A stretch of 64,000 nucleotides of DNA from positions 15,786,048 to 15,850,047 of the forward strand of contig JALMQS010000085.1 of the NCBI GenBank assembly GCA_024734495.1. The letters run 5' to 3'. A program made the translations under genes and the position numbers. Numbering within the stretch: the first letter of the stretch is position 1; the number at the start of each line of letters is the position of its first letter. Origin of the DNA: Forficula auricularia. Its lineage: Eukaryota; Arthropoda; Insecta; Dermaptera; Forficulidae. Below, in pieces: positions 1 to 9,046 of this stretch. The notes under the pieces were generated by a model. The model made no database searches. It had not been told where the DNA came from and saw nothing but the letters and a program-made list of their open reading frames with translations.

Positions 1-430
1 TTATTTCTAGTTACTTTTATCATTTAAAGATAGGGCCGACATTAAAAATGCATTACTGGAACTTCTACGTGACGGCGAGTGGGTTCCGCGTCGGTGGCAA
101 AGTTGTCACTTCCGGAACAAAGGACCAGAGTAAATAGAACCTCGCAGCCCAAGTAGGACAGTGATATTCACTTAACGCGAGCCTATGAGATCATTCCAAT
201 TAAATTGTCCTTTCAAACTCTTATAAAATATTGAATATTCACTTAACAGACGGCTCTAATGGAATATCTACATCGAAATCGGCCGCTCTACATTAATTAA
301 ATACCGAAACCAGAGATATCTGGGGAGAAATCAGAGCAATGGACACTAAAATTCGGAAGCCTTTATCGGAAAAAAATACCAAAAATAAATTTTTCACTAC
401 TGTATAAGATAGTAGATTAGTGAATTTAAA
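1..430. other. No gene recognised
   Basis: AT-rich sequence with no long reading frame, no splice-bounded exon that I can support and no recognised repeat. Nothing could be assigned. Confidence 0.4.
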
Positions 431-720
431 AAATGGATTATTTTTATTTAAGTCCATTCCTCCACGTTGTCAGTAATGGTTACATTAATGGTCAAAACAT
501 CAAAAATGGAATGTAACAAGGTTATTCATCAAGTATTAGTATTTTTGATTTTAGGTCAAATGCACAATGTCTTCAGCAATGATACCAATTAGAATCTAAA
601 CGTCAAAAATGCAATGTAGAATTGTTATTCCTCAAGTATTGGATGAGAATCGATGGCTATTTTTGATTTTAAGTCGATTCCTTCAGCAATGGTTATCAAT
701 AATAATCGAATTATTTGCCA
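431..720 (+). repeat. Fragment of the 118-bp satellite family
   Basis: Two to three decayed units of the same repeat that forms the array at 13520-15170, in the orientation of that array's right arm. Shared blocks include the 'gaatcgatggctattttt' type segment and 'aacgtcaaaaatgcaatg'. It is followed directly by a LINE 3' fragment. Confidence 0.75.
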
Positions 721-734
721 AGGAACGAACATAT

Positions 735-948
735 TTTTTATGGAATCGAATGGGACCAAGAAGATGCAGCCCCTCTGGATCTCGAAAGTCCCTTGCATTA
801 CCAAAGAGAAGGGAGAAAGGTAATCAACTGAAAGGGTGGATGCGTAGGTGTTTGTGAGCCCGGGTTTTGAAGGTTTAAAGATTATAAGTGTCGGGAAAGA
901 CGGAGGTCGGGATTTCTCCAGTTCAGTCATGGGGACATGGTCCGGCAC
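735..948 (-). pseudogene. LINE 3'-end fragment (C-terminus plus 3' UTR)
   Basis: On the minus strand this stretch matches the last codons and 3' UTR of the LINE at 21196-22675: the sequence around 'gtgccggacca', the 'ctttggtaatgcaaggg' block and the 'ttcgagatcca' block occur in the same order. It is severely 5' truncated and lacks the reverse transcriptase core, so it cannot be active. The open frames crossing it are an accident of the fragment and not a host gene. Confidence 0.75.
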
Positions 949-1207
949 TGTAAAATTAGTAGAATAATTTCAAAGAAGGTAACATCTAAGTAAAAGTCAA
1001 GGGGTACACACAGCTTGTTCTTCTACATTAAGTTTCATTTTAATAATACTTAAATTGTAATAATTATAATATTTAGTAGGTATTTTTTTTGAGAAAAGCA
1101 GATTTAAAAAGATATAATTCTTATATTTTAAATTTTTTTTAAATTTTCATTATTTTATTAAAATATGTTTCACCAAGAACCTACATCATTATCCCTTAGC
1201 AAATAAG

Positions 1208-2181
1208 TAGGGCTCGGATTTATAGGCACTAAAAATCTTTAAAATAGGCAGGAAACTAAGCACTAAAAATGACTAAAATAGGCACTTATAAAGCCATTTT
1301 AAATAAAAATAGGCACTTATAAAGCCATTTTAAATAAAAATAGGCACTTAAAAGGGCATTTTAAGAAGAAAGAGGCACTTGAAAATAAAAGTAAAATATT
1401 GAGTAAGCGGTCTGTCAATAATACCAAAAATTTTTCATTATTTTGTGCACTCCAGAGGATACTTGTACAAGTATAATGCAAATTCCCATTTAGAAAAGGA
1501 CAATACATAATATTTTTAGGAGACAAGGAAATTGAACCTTACGTAATACCTACTTCGCGAATTTCTCTAGCAATTGTTGAACTATTTGTTGCTTCAAGTT
1601 CTGAACAAGCTATCAAATATGGTCCACTTTTCGATTTTTGATGTCCTAGTCGAGCCTGTCGCCGCATAGCGGCTCGATAAATAATGTTTCGGAATATTTT
1701 CTTAATAATTAAAAAAAAAACTTAAATTTAGAAAATGTATAGATCGTAAATAATGGAAATTGCCAATTTTAGTTAAAACTAGCTGCAAGGCCCACCTTCG
1801 GCGGCCCTCTTGCTAGCCAGGGCTCGCCCTCTGGACCCCCACCCACCACACCACCCAAAACACCACAGACAAAACCTTAATTATATATATATATATAATT
1901 TCATTTAAATTCGTAACCATGACGACTGTTTTTGTTGGGGGACGGAGATAGGTACATACAGAGGCAGGCACAAATGCGCTTTAGTAGTATAGGATAGGCA
2001 CTAAAAAGGCATTTCTAGATGAAATAGGCACTAACATCCAGAATAGGGCAAAATAGGCATTATAGGCACTAACAAATGCCTCTTATTTTATTTAGAATTT
2101 CATGAAAAGCATAGATATCATATTGGCCTAAATTTTAAGCCATAAATAAAAAAAGGCAAATAGGGCGAAATCCGAGCCCTA
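1208..2181. mobile_element. Non-autonomous hAT-like element with perfect 8-bp target duplication
   Basis: Terminal inverted repeats TAGGGCTCGGATTT (left) and its complement (right, ending 2181) are flanked by identical 8-bp copies CAAATAAG at 1200-1207 and 2182-2189, the duplication size of the hAT superfamily. The interior carries many short 'aggcact' motifs, including a tandem copy near 1283-1345, which could be subterminal transposase-binding sites (inference). No transposase frame is present, so mobilisation would need a partner in trans. A C-rich nested repeat seems to sit inside (1780-1985). Confidence 0.88.
1780..1985. repeat. Nested GC/C-rich repeat inside the hAT-like element
   Basis: Composition changes abruptly from 'aactagctgcaaggccc' through a stretch rich in CCCACC, then a (ta)n run, to 'gcgctttagtagtatagga', after which the host element's 'aggcact' motifs resume. 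The C-rich core resembles the strand-biased patch at 16960-17095. Boundaries are approximate and the family is not identified. Confidence 0.4.
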
Positions 2182-2189
2182 CAAATAAG

Positions 2190-2815
2190 ATATAATTGAT
2201 GTGCATTCAGCTAAAATAATTTCAAATACATTTGAATGAGTATTTGTGCAAGGAAGGGGAAAGTAAATACGAATATAAATGTTACATGGAACCTCCTACT
2301 GATATTGATAATTTGTTGAACAAGAAGTCATTTGGATGTCATGTTATGGTTTGTTCGAGATCAATCTTATCTTTTCCAATCATTTCTCGGACCACATGCT
2401 TTTAGTAAATATTTTGACCCCTTGAAAAAGGAAAGATTGCTTTCACGTAAATGCTCCGCTTTATCATTACTTACAAGATGGCTATTACTGGTCCATCTTG
2501 GGATAATCCCACGAAGAGATTTATTATTTTTGAGTTAAACTTCCATTAGTAAAACAAACATCATCCTTGAGAACGGAAAACATAAGATATCGAGGCCATA
2601 ATGTTGATGTTCCAACCCAACAAAATCCTTTTGATCAGTCAATCAAACGAAAACAAACAGACTCGAAAGAATATTCCATTTTCAGACAACTTCTTCTTTT
2701 AAGTAAAATACCAGAGGCGTTCGATTATTATTTTTAGCTGATAATATCTTTATTTTCGATAGTTTAATCTATCTAAACATTCTAAAAAAGCGAAGCTGAA
2801 AAAGAAAGCATTTAA
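2190..2815. other. No gene recognised
   Basis: A 68-codon open frame (2332-2538, +) has no recognisable domain and no homologous copy in the window. I do not support it as a gene. Confidence 0.4.
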
Positions 2816-2824
2816 AATAAAATA

Positions 2825-3209
2825 AAATTATTTACGAAAGTGCCCCACATCCTCTTAATTTTTGGGTCCACTATCAATTAATAATTTCTCCTTTAATAAT
2901 GGGACTATTTTATTAGAAATATCAGCTTTCTTCGATTTTTGTTTGAAAATATTTTTAACTCCCCCACCCCCTCTTTTTGGTCACTATCCATTTCACATAG
3001 TGAGTCATTTTCATAAGGTTATATAGGGTGCATATGCGAAATTTCACACAAATCGATTAAAGAGTCTACACCTTATATTGAAAGTTTTATGTTTTTGAAC
3101 CCCCCCCCCCCCCCAATTTTGGCCCCCGAAGAAAATATAACCCTCTTTTTTTATTATAGGTTTATTTTATAGTATATTTTTCATTTTTCTTGTTTTTTTT
3201 TTAGTTTGA

Positions 3210-3244
<35 letters not shown>

Positions 3245-3250
3245 CGCCGC
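2825..3250 (+). repeat. Dispersed repeat with C-tracts (copy 1)
   Basis: Closely matches 40690-41110: both carry 'attagaaatatcagctttct', the block around 'caatttcacatagtga', 'ttttattataggttta' and C-runs at the same relative places. It ends in a homopolymer of about 32 C at 3212-3243. The family is unidentified; no coding potential. Confidence 0.75.
3212..3243. repeat. Poly-C homopolymer, about 32 C
   Basis: Uninterrupted cytosine run directly read in the sequence, within a dispersed repeat that contains shorter C-runs elsewhere. The exact length may be affected by sequencing or assembly. Confidence 0.9.
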
Positions 3251-3790
3251 TGAAAATCACTTGGTTAAGTTTATCGACGATAAACCACAGAAGTTCAAGA
3301 CCGATGGAATTATGAAGCTACCCAAAAAAATGGCAAAAGGTCATAGATAATAATGGTCAATATGTACTTGATTAAAATTGATTTTCAATAAAGAAATTCT
3401 TTGTTCAAAAATGTACCAAAAAACCGCGGAGACTTTTTATATGATCTATTATTTAGAAAGGATTAATTGATTGTTAAATATTTTAAATATTTTTGGAATA
3501 ATATATTTACAAACCAAAAAATTGAATGAAATTCAAAATTATGATGATTTACAATTAAAAGAGCGAAATAAAATACAACACTTTGGATAGTGGGGAACTA
3601 TTAGGGAGCTAGTTGAATCTCCAAAATCTTCGGGTCACTACGCGATTATAATGTATCGAAAGGGGGCAGATGAGATGGGAGTGCAGCATCTTCTCCCCGA
3701 AACGTTTCACCATAGTCTATAGATATTATTTCGCATTGATAATAAATTTATAATCAATCTAGAAAAAGAGATATTTTAAAATTTGCTCAC

Positions 3791-3895
3791 CTCAGGATCT
3801 TTGTCGAGGTTCTCGAAGTGTTCTTGGTTGTGGTCAAGAGAGCGGCGGTGAACATGCTGATGTTGAAAAAGATAGAAATTTTTCAAGCTTCCGAT
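3791..3895 (-). CDS. Internal exon of a furin-like proprotein convertase (prodomain segment)
   Basis: On the minus strand a pyrimidine-rich tract ending TTTTGTTTTCAG precedes 35 open codons, followed by the donor GTGAGC. The translation starts IGSLKNFYLFQH, continues with a basic HRRSLDHN stretch and ends NLDKDPE. This order (aromatic-rich YxFxH, then RRS/KRS, then an acidic-proline end) is what the prodomain of furin/PCSK-type subtilisin proteases shows just before the V-x-W-x-x-Q-Q segment. The prodomain acts as an intramolecular chaperone and inhibitor in the secretory pathway. Length is exactly 105 bp, consistent with phase 0 at both ends. No adjoining exon was found inside the window, so both flanking introns exceed the visible flank. 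It differs from its surroundings in being unique, more GC-rich and not part of any repeat. Identification is from motif memory, not a search; the paralogue (Fur1-like or Fur2-like) is undecided. Confidence 0.72.
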
Positions 3896-3899
3896 CTGA

Positions 3900-4376
3900 A
3901 AACAAAACGATAGCTCTAAGTTAAATACGTTCGAGTAAGCAGGCTAGTTTATTATTATTGGCTTGAATTCTAGTTGATTTTTCTTTTTAAAAAAATAATA
4001 ATAATGATAAATTGGAGGAAAAAGTGAAGACTTTTTCAAGACTTAGTACGCTTCTAGGCTAGTAATAAATAATAATCTTAAATATGAATTATTTATTTAG
4101 ACCTATATAATGCCATTAACCTTAAAATCTCACTAATTTATAAATGATTCAAAAAATGGTCTTTTATTGTAACTTTTAAACCGGAATTGTTTAAGGTAGA
4201 GAGCCCAAAATCTAAACAATTTCCCGCACTGTAAATATATAAATTTCAGCACAAAAACGAACTTTCTAGGATTTTCCATTATCGAATTACCGTGGGTATC
4301 GGAAGCCAGACACACATATGTACATTTCCCTTAAGGCATCGCGTTTCACTTAAAAAAAAATAATAATTGTGTACAT
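3900..4376. other. Intron-like AT-rich sequence
   Basis: Follows the furin-like exon upstream on its own strand; no repeat or gene assigned. The 60-codon frame on the minus strand at 4133-4315 has no recognisable features. Confidence 0.4.
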
Positions 4377-5033
4377 CAGGGGTGTCCAACCTTTTGGCTT
4401 ACACTGGCCACATTTGAAGAAAAAAAATTGTCTTCGGACTGCGGATAAAATATTATAATTCTAGTGATATTTGTTATTCAAAAAATATATTTAATAGGTA
4501 ATGTAGAAATAAGAACTTTATTATTTTTTTAGCTCATAGTAAGCTTCTAGTTTTACTTTTCGAAAATTTTATACTTGAAAATAAATAGCTTCTCGTATAT
4601 GTAAATACATACCTGCATTCTTACAAAAAGGGATATTATGTATTAGTATTTGTTTATATTTTTTCCTGGCTAGATAATTAATATAAAATTCTAATAAAGA
4701 GACAATATTCAATTTTTCTTTCAGATCGGTATCTATGTAATTGTTGTTCTAGAATATTCAATCATAAAGTTTGCAAGTGGAAAATTAATTTCTAACGAAA
4801 AAAAACCAAAATGATGATTATTTTTTCGAAAATTTAGAAATCTAGTTCCAAATTCAAAATTTAAAATTAGCACTTTTATTTTTCGAAAACTTCACAGTAG
4901 ATTTTCAGATTTCTTATTTTAGAGAAAAAATTATCAGGCCAAATTATTTAGGGTTTTCCAGTATCTAAATATAAATCTCAATGTTTTAAGGAATTTTATG
5001 ACTTTATATTGGGCCACGGGTTGGACAGTACTG
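4377..5033. mobile_element. Non-autonomous hAT element
   Basis: Left end CAGGGGTGTCCAACC and right end GGTTGGACAGTACTG form hAT-type imperfect inverted repeats. The flanking 8-mers gtgtacat and gtttaaat agree at 6 of 8 positions, a decayed target duplication. The left subterminal 'cttacactggccacatttgaag' type sequence recurs in the element starting at 33995. The AT-rich interior has no coding capacity. Confidence 0.75.
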
Positions 5034-5382
5034 GTTTAAATCGAATGGGATTAAAGAAGGATATGAGGAATGATAATATATTTTTTAAAAGGGTCACGGA
5101 TATAATAATCCCTGACTATCCATTATCTATTGACATGTAAGAACGTACAAAGATCTAAAAGACAAGTCCTGACAAGTTTTAGTCCAGGAGAGAAATTATC
5201 AATTAATTGTGATTGTTCTAGAAAACCCCAATTCCTTGTCTCCTTGTACTAGAATGATAACTTTGGGACTTGGTTAGTGTTGTAGCATATAAATTACTGA
5301 AATAATAAATATTTTAGAAAATGAAAATATGAGAAGAAGAAGAATTTTTAAATATTCGAAACTTCATTATTTTTTATCTTAT
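5034..5382. other. No gene recognised
   Basis: AT-rich spacer between a hAT element and a mariner relic. Nothing assigned. Confidence 0.4.
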
Positions 5383-6300
5383 ATATCGGGTGTTTTTTTT
5401 AGAGAGTATAGAACTTCGAATTGAAATAAAACACAAGAAAATCGTTTTAATGTCCATCAATTTGGCTTTATTGGAAGGATAATTTTATGCCATTAATGTT
5501 TAAATATGATTTCGGGCATGTGGCCGCCGCGGCTGGCTCGAATAAATCCAATTCTACAGGTCCGATCGATGCTGATTTTCAAAGCAAAATTTTGTTCAGT
5601 GATGAGGCTCATTTTGGTTGAATGGCTACGTCAACAAGCAAAATTGCCGCATTTGGAGTGAAGAGAATCCACATGAGACCCTTGAGACGCCATTACATCC
5701 ACAAAAACTGACTGTTTGGTGTGCTCTATGGGCTGGTGGAGTCATTGGGCCATACTTCTTCCGAAATAATGCTGGAGAGTCAGTTACCGTTAATGGAGAC
5801 CGGTATAGAGCCATGATAACCGACTATTTTGTTCCCGAATTGGATGGCATGAATGTGGATGAGTTGTGGTTCCAACAAGACGGCGCTACATGCCACACAG
5901 CGCACGTCACATTCGATGAGCGCATAATTTCGCGGAATGGACCTGTCAATTGGCCACCAAGATCGTGTGATTTGACACCATTGGATTATTTTCTTTGGGG
6001 ATATGTGAAGTCGCTCGTCTACGCCAACAAACCAGAAACGTTAGGGGACTTGGAAGCCAACATTCGTGGCGTTATTGCCAACATACGGCCCCATATGCTC
6101 GAAAAAGTGGTTGAAAATTGGACCTGTAGAATTGGATTTATTCGAGCCAGCCGCGGCGGCCACATGCCCGAAATCATATTTAAACATTAATGGCATAAAA
6201 TTATCCTTCCAATAAAGCCAAATTGATGGACATTAAAACGATTTTCTTGTGTTTTATTTCAATTCGAAGTTCTATACCTCTAAAAAAAACACCCTATATA
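5383..6300 (+). mobile_element. Tc1/mariner element with approximately 180-bp terminal inverted repeats
   Basis: Ends read TATATCGGGTGTTTTTTT on the left and the complement of TATATAGGGTGTTTTTTT on the right. Pairing continues inward for about 180 bp (5383-5563 with 6120-6300). The right arm contains the last 23 codons of the transposase, so the left arm is an inverted copy of the transposase 3' end and replaces the normal 5' end of the gene. The element therefore lost its N-terminal DNA-binding region. TA dinucleotides at both ends fit TA-target insertion. Confidence 0.85.
5569..6190 (+). pseudogene. Truncated, frameshifted mariner-type transposase
   Basis: Catalytic-domain relic of a DDE/D transposase that would excise and reinsert the element. 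Visible landmarks: the first catalytic Asp in LFSDEAHF (about 5593-5614), then a one-base deletion in the T-run at 5612-5615 shifts the frame; the rest reads NGYVNKQNCRIW, second Asp in WFQQDGATCHTA, third in SCDLTPLDYFLWG, and a C-terminus ending in EIIFKH. Only 29 residues separate the second and third Asp, fewer than the 34 of classical mariners or about 41 of rosa-like ones, pointing to an in-frame deletion around TFDERIIS. The helix-turn-helix N-terminus is absent. Subfamily assignment (rosa-like) is inference. Not functional. Confidence 0.85.
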
Positions 6301-6975
6301 ATAGTTGAGTTTATAATTTTGCTATATATTTCGCCATAATCAAATAGGTACAAAATTTATTTGTATGAAATATAATTTCTTAACTATAAATAAATCGTTT
6401 TTCAGTGTACAGCCTGATTAATTTATTCTAGAATACAGAATTCAGAATTGGTTGGTCTAATATGATTAAGATCATGTTGTGATTAAGCTTAGCATGTTCA
6501 TGATTTTTCAAAATCTTAAGAGATGGTGTATGAAGGTATTATCAACACGAGGAAAAAATGGTGGAAAATCGATTGCCTTTCCAGAAACAAAGTGTTTATT
6601 ATATCTCTTTTCCTTTTTAATCAATGTTTTGTTTTGTGAATGAAATCAAAAGCCTAGTACAGACCGGATACAAAATGTTGGCAACAAGTTGACGGTCTAC
6701 TCAACAACATCGGGCGGCATGAGTACAAAATCTTGCAATATTGTCCATAGAACAAGAAATTACAAATAATATAAATTTTGAGAGCATTATACACGATTTT
6801 TCTACCATGAAAGTTAGAAGAGTAAATATATAAATATGTTTACATACACATATGTATACAATTTGTTTGTTTATCCAAAAGAAATGAAATTATTTATTTA
6901 TAAATATAAAATATTTAATGGTAATTTTTTTTTGAAAGATATTAATTTGCCGATGGTAATAGATTCAAATTTACT
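6301..6975. other. No gene recognised
   Basis: AT-rich sequence without a recognised repeat. The 85-codon frame at 6836-7093 merely runs into the following inverted repeat and is not supported. Confidence 0.4.
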
Positions 6976-6977
6976 AG

Positions 6978-7155
6978 AAAATCATAGATCAAAGATGGTG
7001 TCATCTATTAATTCCGATGGAGTGGAAGATTGCTGTTACTGGCACTCGGGTTCGATTCCCGAGGGGGTGAAAAACAACCCCTCTGACATATAATTAAAAA
7101 TATTCCACTCCATCGGAATTAATAGATGACACCATCTTTGATCTATGATTTTCTG
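6978..7155. repeat. 50-bp inverted repeat enclosing a tRNA B-box remnant
   Basis: Arms at about 6978-7027 and 7106-7155 are near-perfect complements (for example 'atggtgtcatctattaattc' on the left). The 78-bp spacer contains 'actggcactcgggttcgatt', whose GGTTCGATTCC is a perfect Pol III B box. The block 'actggca...ctcgggttcgattcccg' is also found, with a 10-bp gap, in the SINE head at 51013. It looks like a SINE or tRNA fragment captured in a foldback element. Confidence 0.7.
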
Positions 7156-7237
7156 GTAATTTTTTTGTAAATTAGGTATATGTTTTGTCTCATAGGTGGG
7201 GAACCTGCCTAAGTTTCTTGTGGCCTTTAAAAAAGTA

Positions 7238-7396
7238 TATTGTATTTTTATTAACCGACTTCAAAAAAGGAGGAGGTTCTCTATTCGACTGATTTTTTTT
7301 TGTGCCTATGTTACCTCATATCTCCGCCAATTGTGAACCGATTTTGAAAAAAAAATTTGCATTGGGTTTCAGTCTACCTTCCGATTGGTCCCATTT
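7238..7396 (-). repeat. Fragment of the 'cgacttcaaaaaaggaggagg' snap-back family
   Basis: Begins 'ttaaccgacttcaaaaaagg' and continues through 'ttacctcatatctccgccaa'. The complement of this end occurs at 42780-42895, 50200-50276 and 60955-61047, where it forms the outer end of larger snap-back repeats. Only the end is present here. It abuts the next repeat family. Confidence 0.65.
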
Positions 7397-7397
7397 T

Positions 7398-7995
7398 TAC
7401 TTTATCCAATGCAAAGCATGGGTAAAGTATTGCAATCGCTCTCGGGGCAAGCAGTGGCTTCAAAGGGTCCTCAGGTAAAGACTACGGAACCCATGGACTC
7501 AATTAAAGTCACAAATTGTAGTATTCAATTAGGTTGAATTTTAGCACGTGACGGTTTTGCCAAAAATTACATGCGGTCTCGTCGAGAGGCCAAAGAGTGC
7601 GATTTTTTCATTTAGTGCGTGCGGATGTATGTATGTATGTATGGATGGATGTATGTTATCGCTTTTTTGGCCCACGATTTTTTCCACACCGTTGCACCGA
7701 TTGAAATGAAATTGAAAACCTACCATTAGTTTAACAAAATGAAGCGCTGATTAGTTTTTGGTACATATCGACCCACAAACATTAGTACTTTATTTCAGTA
7801 CTTTTTTAGTTTTTTCTAAATATCTTGAAAATGACTTAACCAATTTTGATGAAATTTAATATCCTAATTAAGTACCTTGGGGACCACAAAAAAGGATAAA
7901 TAAAGTTTTTAGTAAAATTATATTTTAAAGTACTTTACTCTAGAGTAAGAGAGTACTTTTTTAATTTTTTAAATTCTTTAAAATTTATTCATTTC
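7398..7995 (+). repeat. Dispersed repeat family A, fullest copy
   Basis: Starts with an imperfect hairpin beginning TACTTTATCCAATG and ending GGGTAAAGTA. Landmarks in order: 'aaagactacggaacccatgg', 'cacgtgacggttttgcc', a (gtat)n/(ggat)n microsatellite, 'ccacaccgttgcaccgattg', 'gcgctgattagtttttggta', and 'agtaccttggggaccac'. Other copies: 19603-20127 (+), 29889-30392 (-), 57710-58165 (+), partial 58880-59030 (+). No coding capacity; a non-autonomous mobile element is likely but its class is not determined. Confidence 0.8.
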
Positions 7996-8260
7996 CCATA
8001 TAGGAGCTGCCAGGCCTGAACGAAGGGGCCAAGCACGGGGCCACCCTGGGCAACCGAGGCTCTGCTTTCATGACTATTGGCCTACGTCGGGGTCAGTGCG
8101 GGGCGCCCCAGCCTGGGCTGTTCGATCTTGGCCCAACCATGGCTCTGTAAGAGGTAATCGAGCCAGGGCTGTTCGATGTTGGCCCATACATGGGTCCGTG
8201 GGGGCAATTCAGATAAATTCCTAAATAAATATTCAAGATAATTCTAGTCTAAATTATAGT
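7996..8260. other. GC-rich patch with a 40-bp tandem duplication
   Basis: An abrupt GC-rich island in AT-rich DNA. Two adjacent related units contain 'gggctgttcgatcttggccc' and 'gggctgttcgatgttggccc', each followed by a 'atgg(g)tc/ctctgt' variant. Reading frames exist but no recognisable domain, so I do not call a gene. Origin unknown; possibly a minisatellite. Confidence 0.5.
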
Positions 8261-8629
8261 GAAAAGCTAATTTATCGATTTTAAAAATTAATAATTATTG
8301 TATTATTACAAATAAAAAAATAATTATATGAATTTATATAAATATTTTTTTCAGTGGATATTTTTAATCAATGTTTTTATTGAATATTTAAAATATTGAA
8401 AATCAATGTTCATTATTTAAAAACGTTAAATGGGTTTATATATATATATATATCATTTCTTGGCTCGGCCTTCGGCCAAAATGATAGCATAATCAAGTGA
8501 ATAGAATTGATTAATTTTCTACATCTGTATACAGAATCAATTAATGTCACAAATATCACCAAAAATAAATAAAAAATAGAATAAACTATTTTTTAAAAAA
8601 TAAAAATATTAAATTAAAAAAATGTGCAT

Positions 8630-8718
8630 GTCAACAGTACACGGTGTCCACAGGCGGTCACCCATCCAAGTACTATCCGCGTCCATAGATGCTTGACTTC
8701 GGTGAAAAGACGAGAACC
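8630..8718 (-). rRNA. 5S rRNA-derived sequence, 5' third missing
   Basis: On the minus strand the sequence runs GGTTCTCGTC, TCACCGAAGTCAAGC, GATAGTACTTGGATGGGTGACC, ending ACACCGTGTACTGTTGAC: the 5S order from about nucleotide 31 to the 3' end, including the internal Pol III promoter (A box/IE/C box region). 89 nt are present, so about 30 nt at the 5' end are missing. It is followed by a T-run that would serve as a Pol III terminator. The missing part coincides exactly with the 3' end of the adjacent LINE on the same strand. It could be a 5S gene copy disrupted by insertion, or part of a 5S-derived repeat. Confidence 0.8.
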
Positions 8719-9046
8719 TTTATTTACAATTATATACATTTTTTATAAATACATTATAATTCAAGTAGTACATACAATTATCTTACAATGTAGTTTATTT
8801 ATTAATTTTTATTTATATACTTTGTTGTTCCTGCCTTAAAGGCTTACCATTACAATTTTAGTGTACATGCTGTCAGCTTTTGATATTTAATATAATTTTA
8901 CAGTAAGTATATTTACATTTTTATACTTACATCTATATATATTTGTTTATTTCATAGTTATATTTAGTGATTTTTGACAGGAAAAAATGTTAAAAAACCT
9001 GCTTTCTAGAAAAAAAATATTTGTTTTTTGGGTTTGGTTTGGTATT

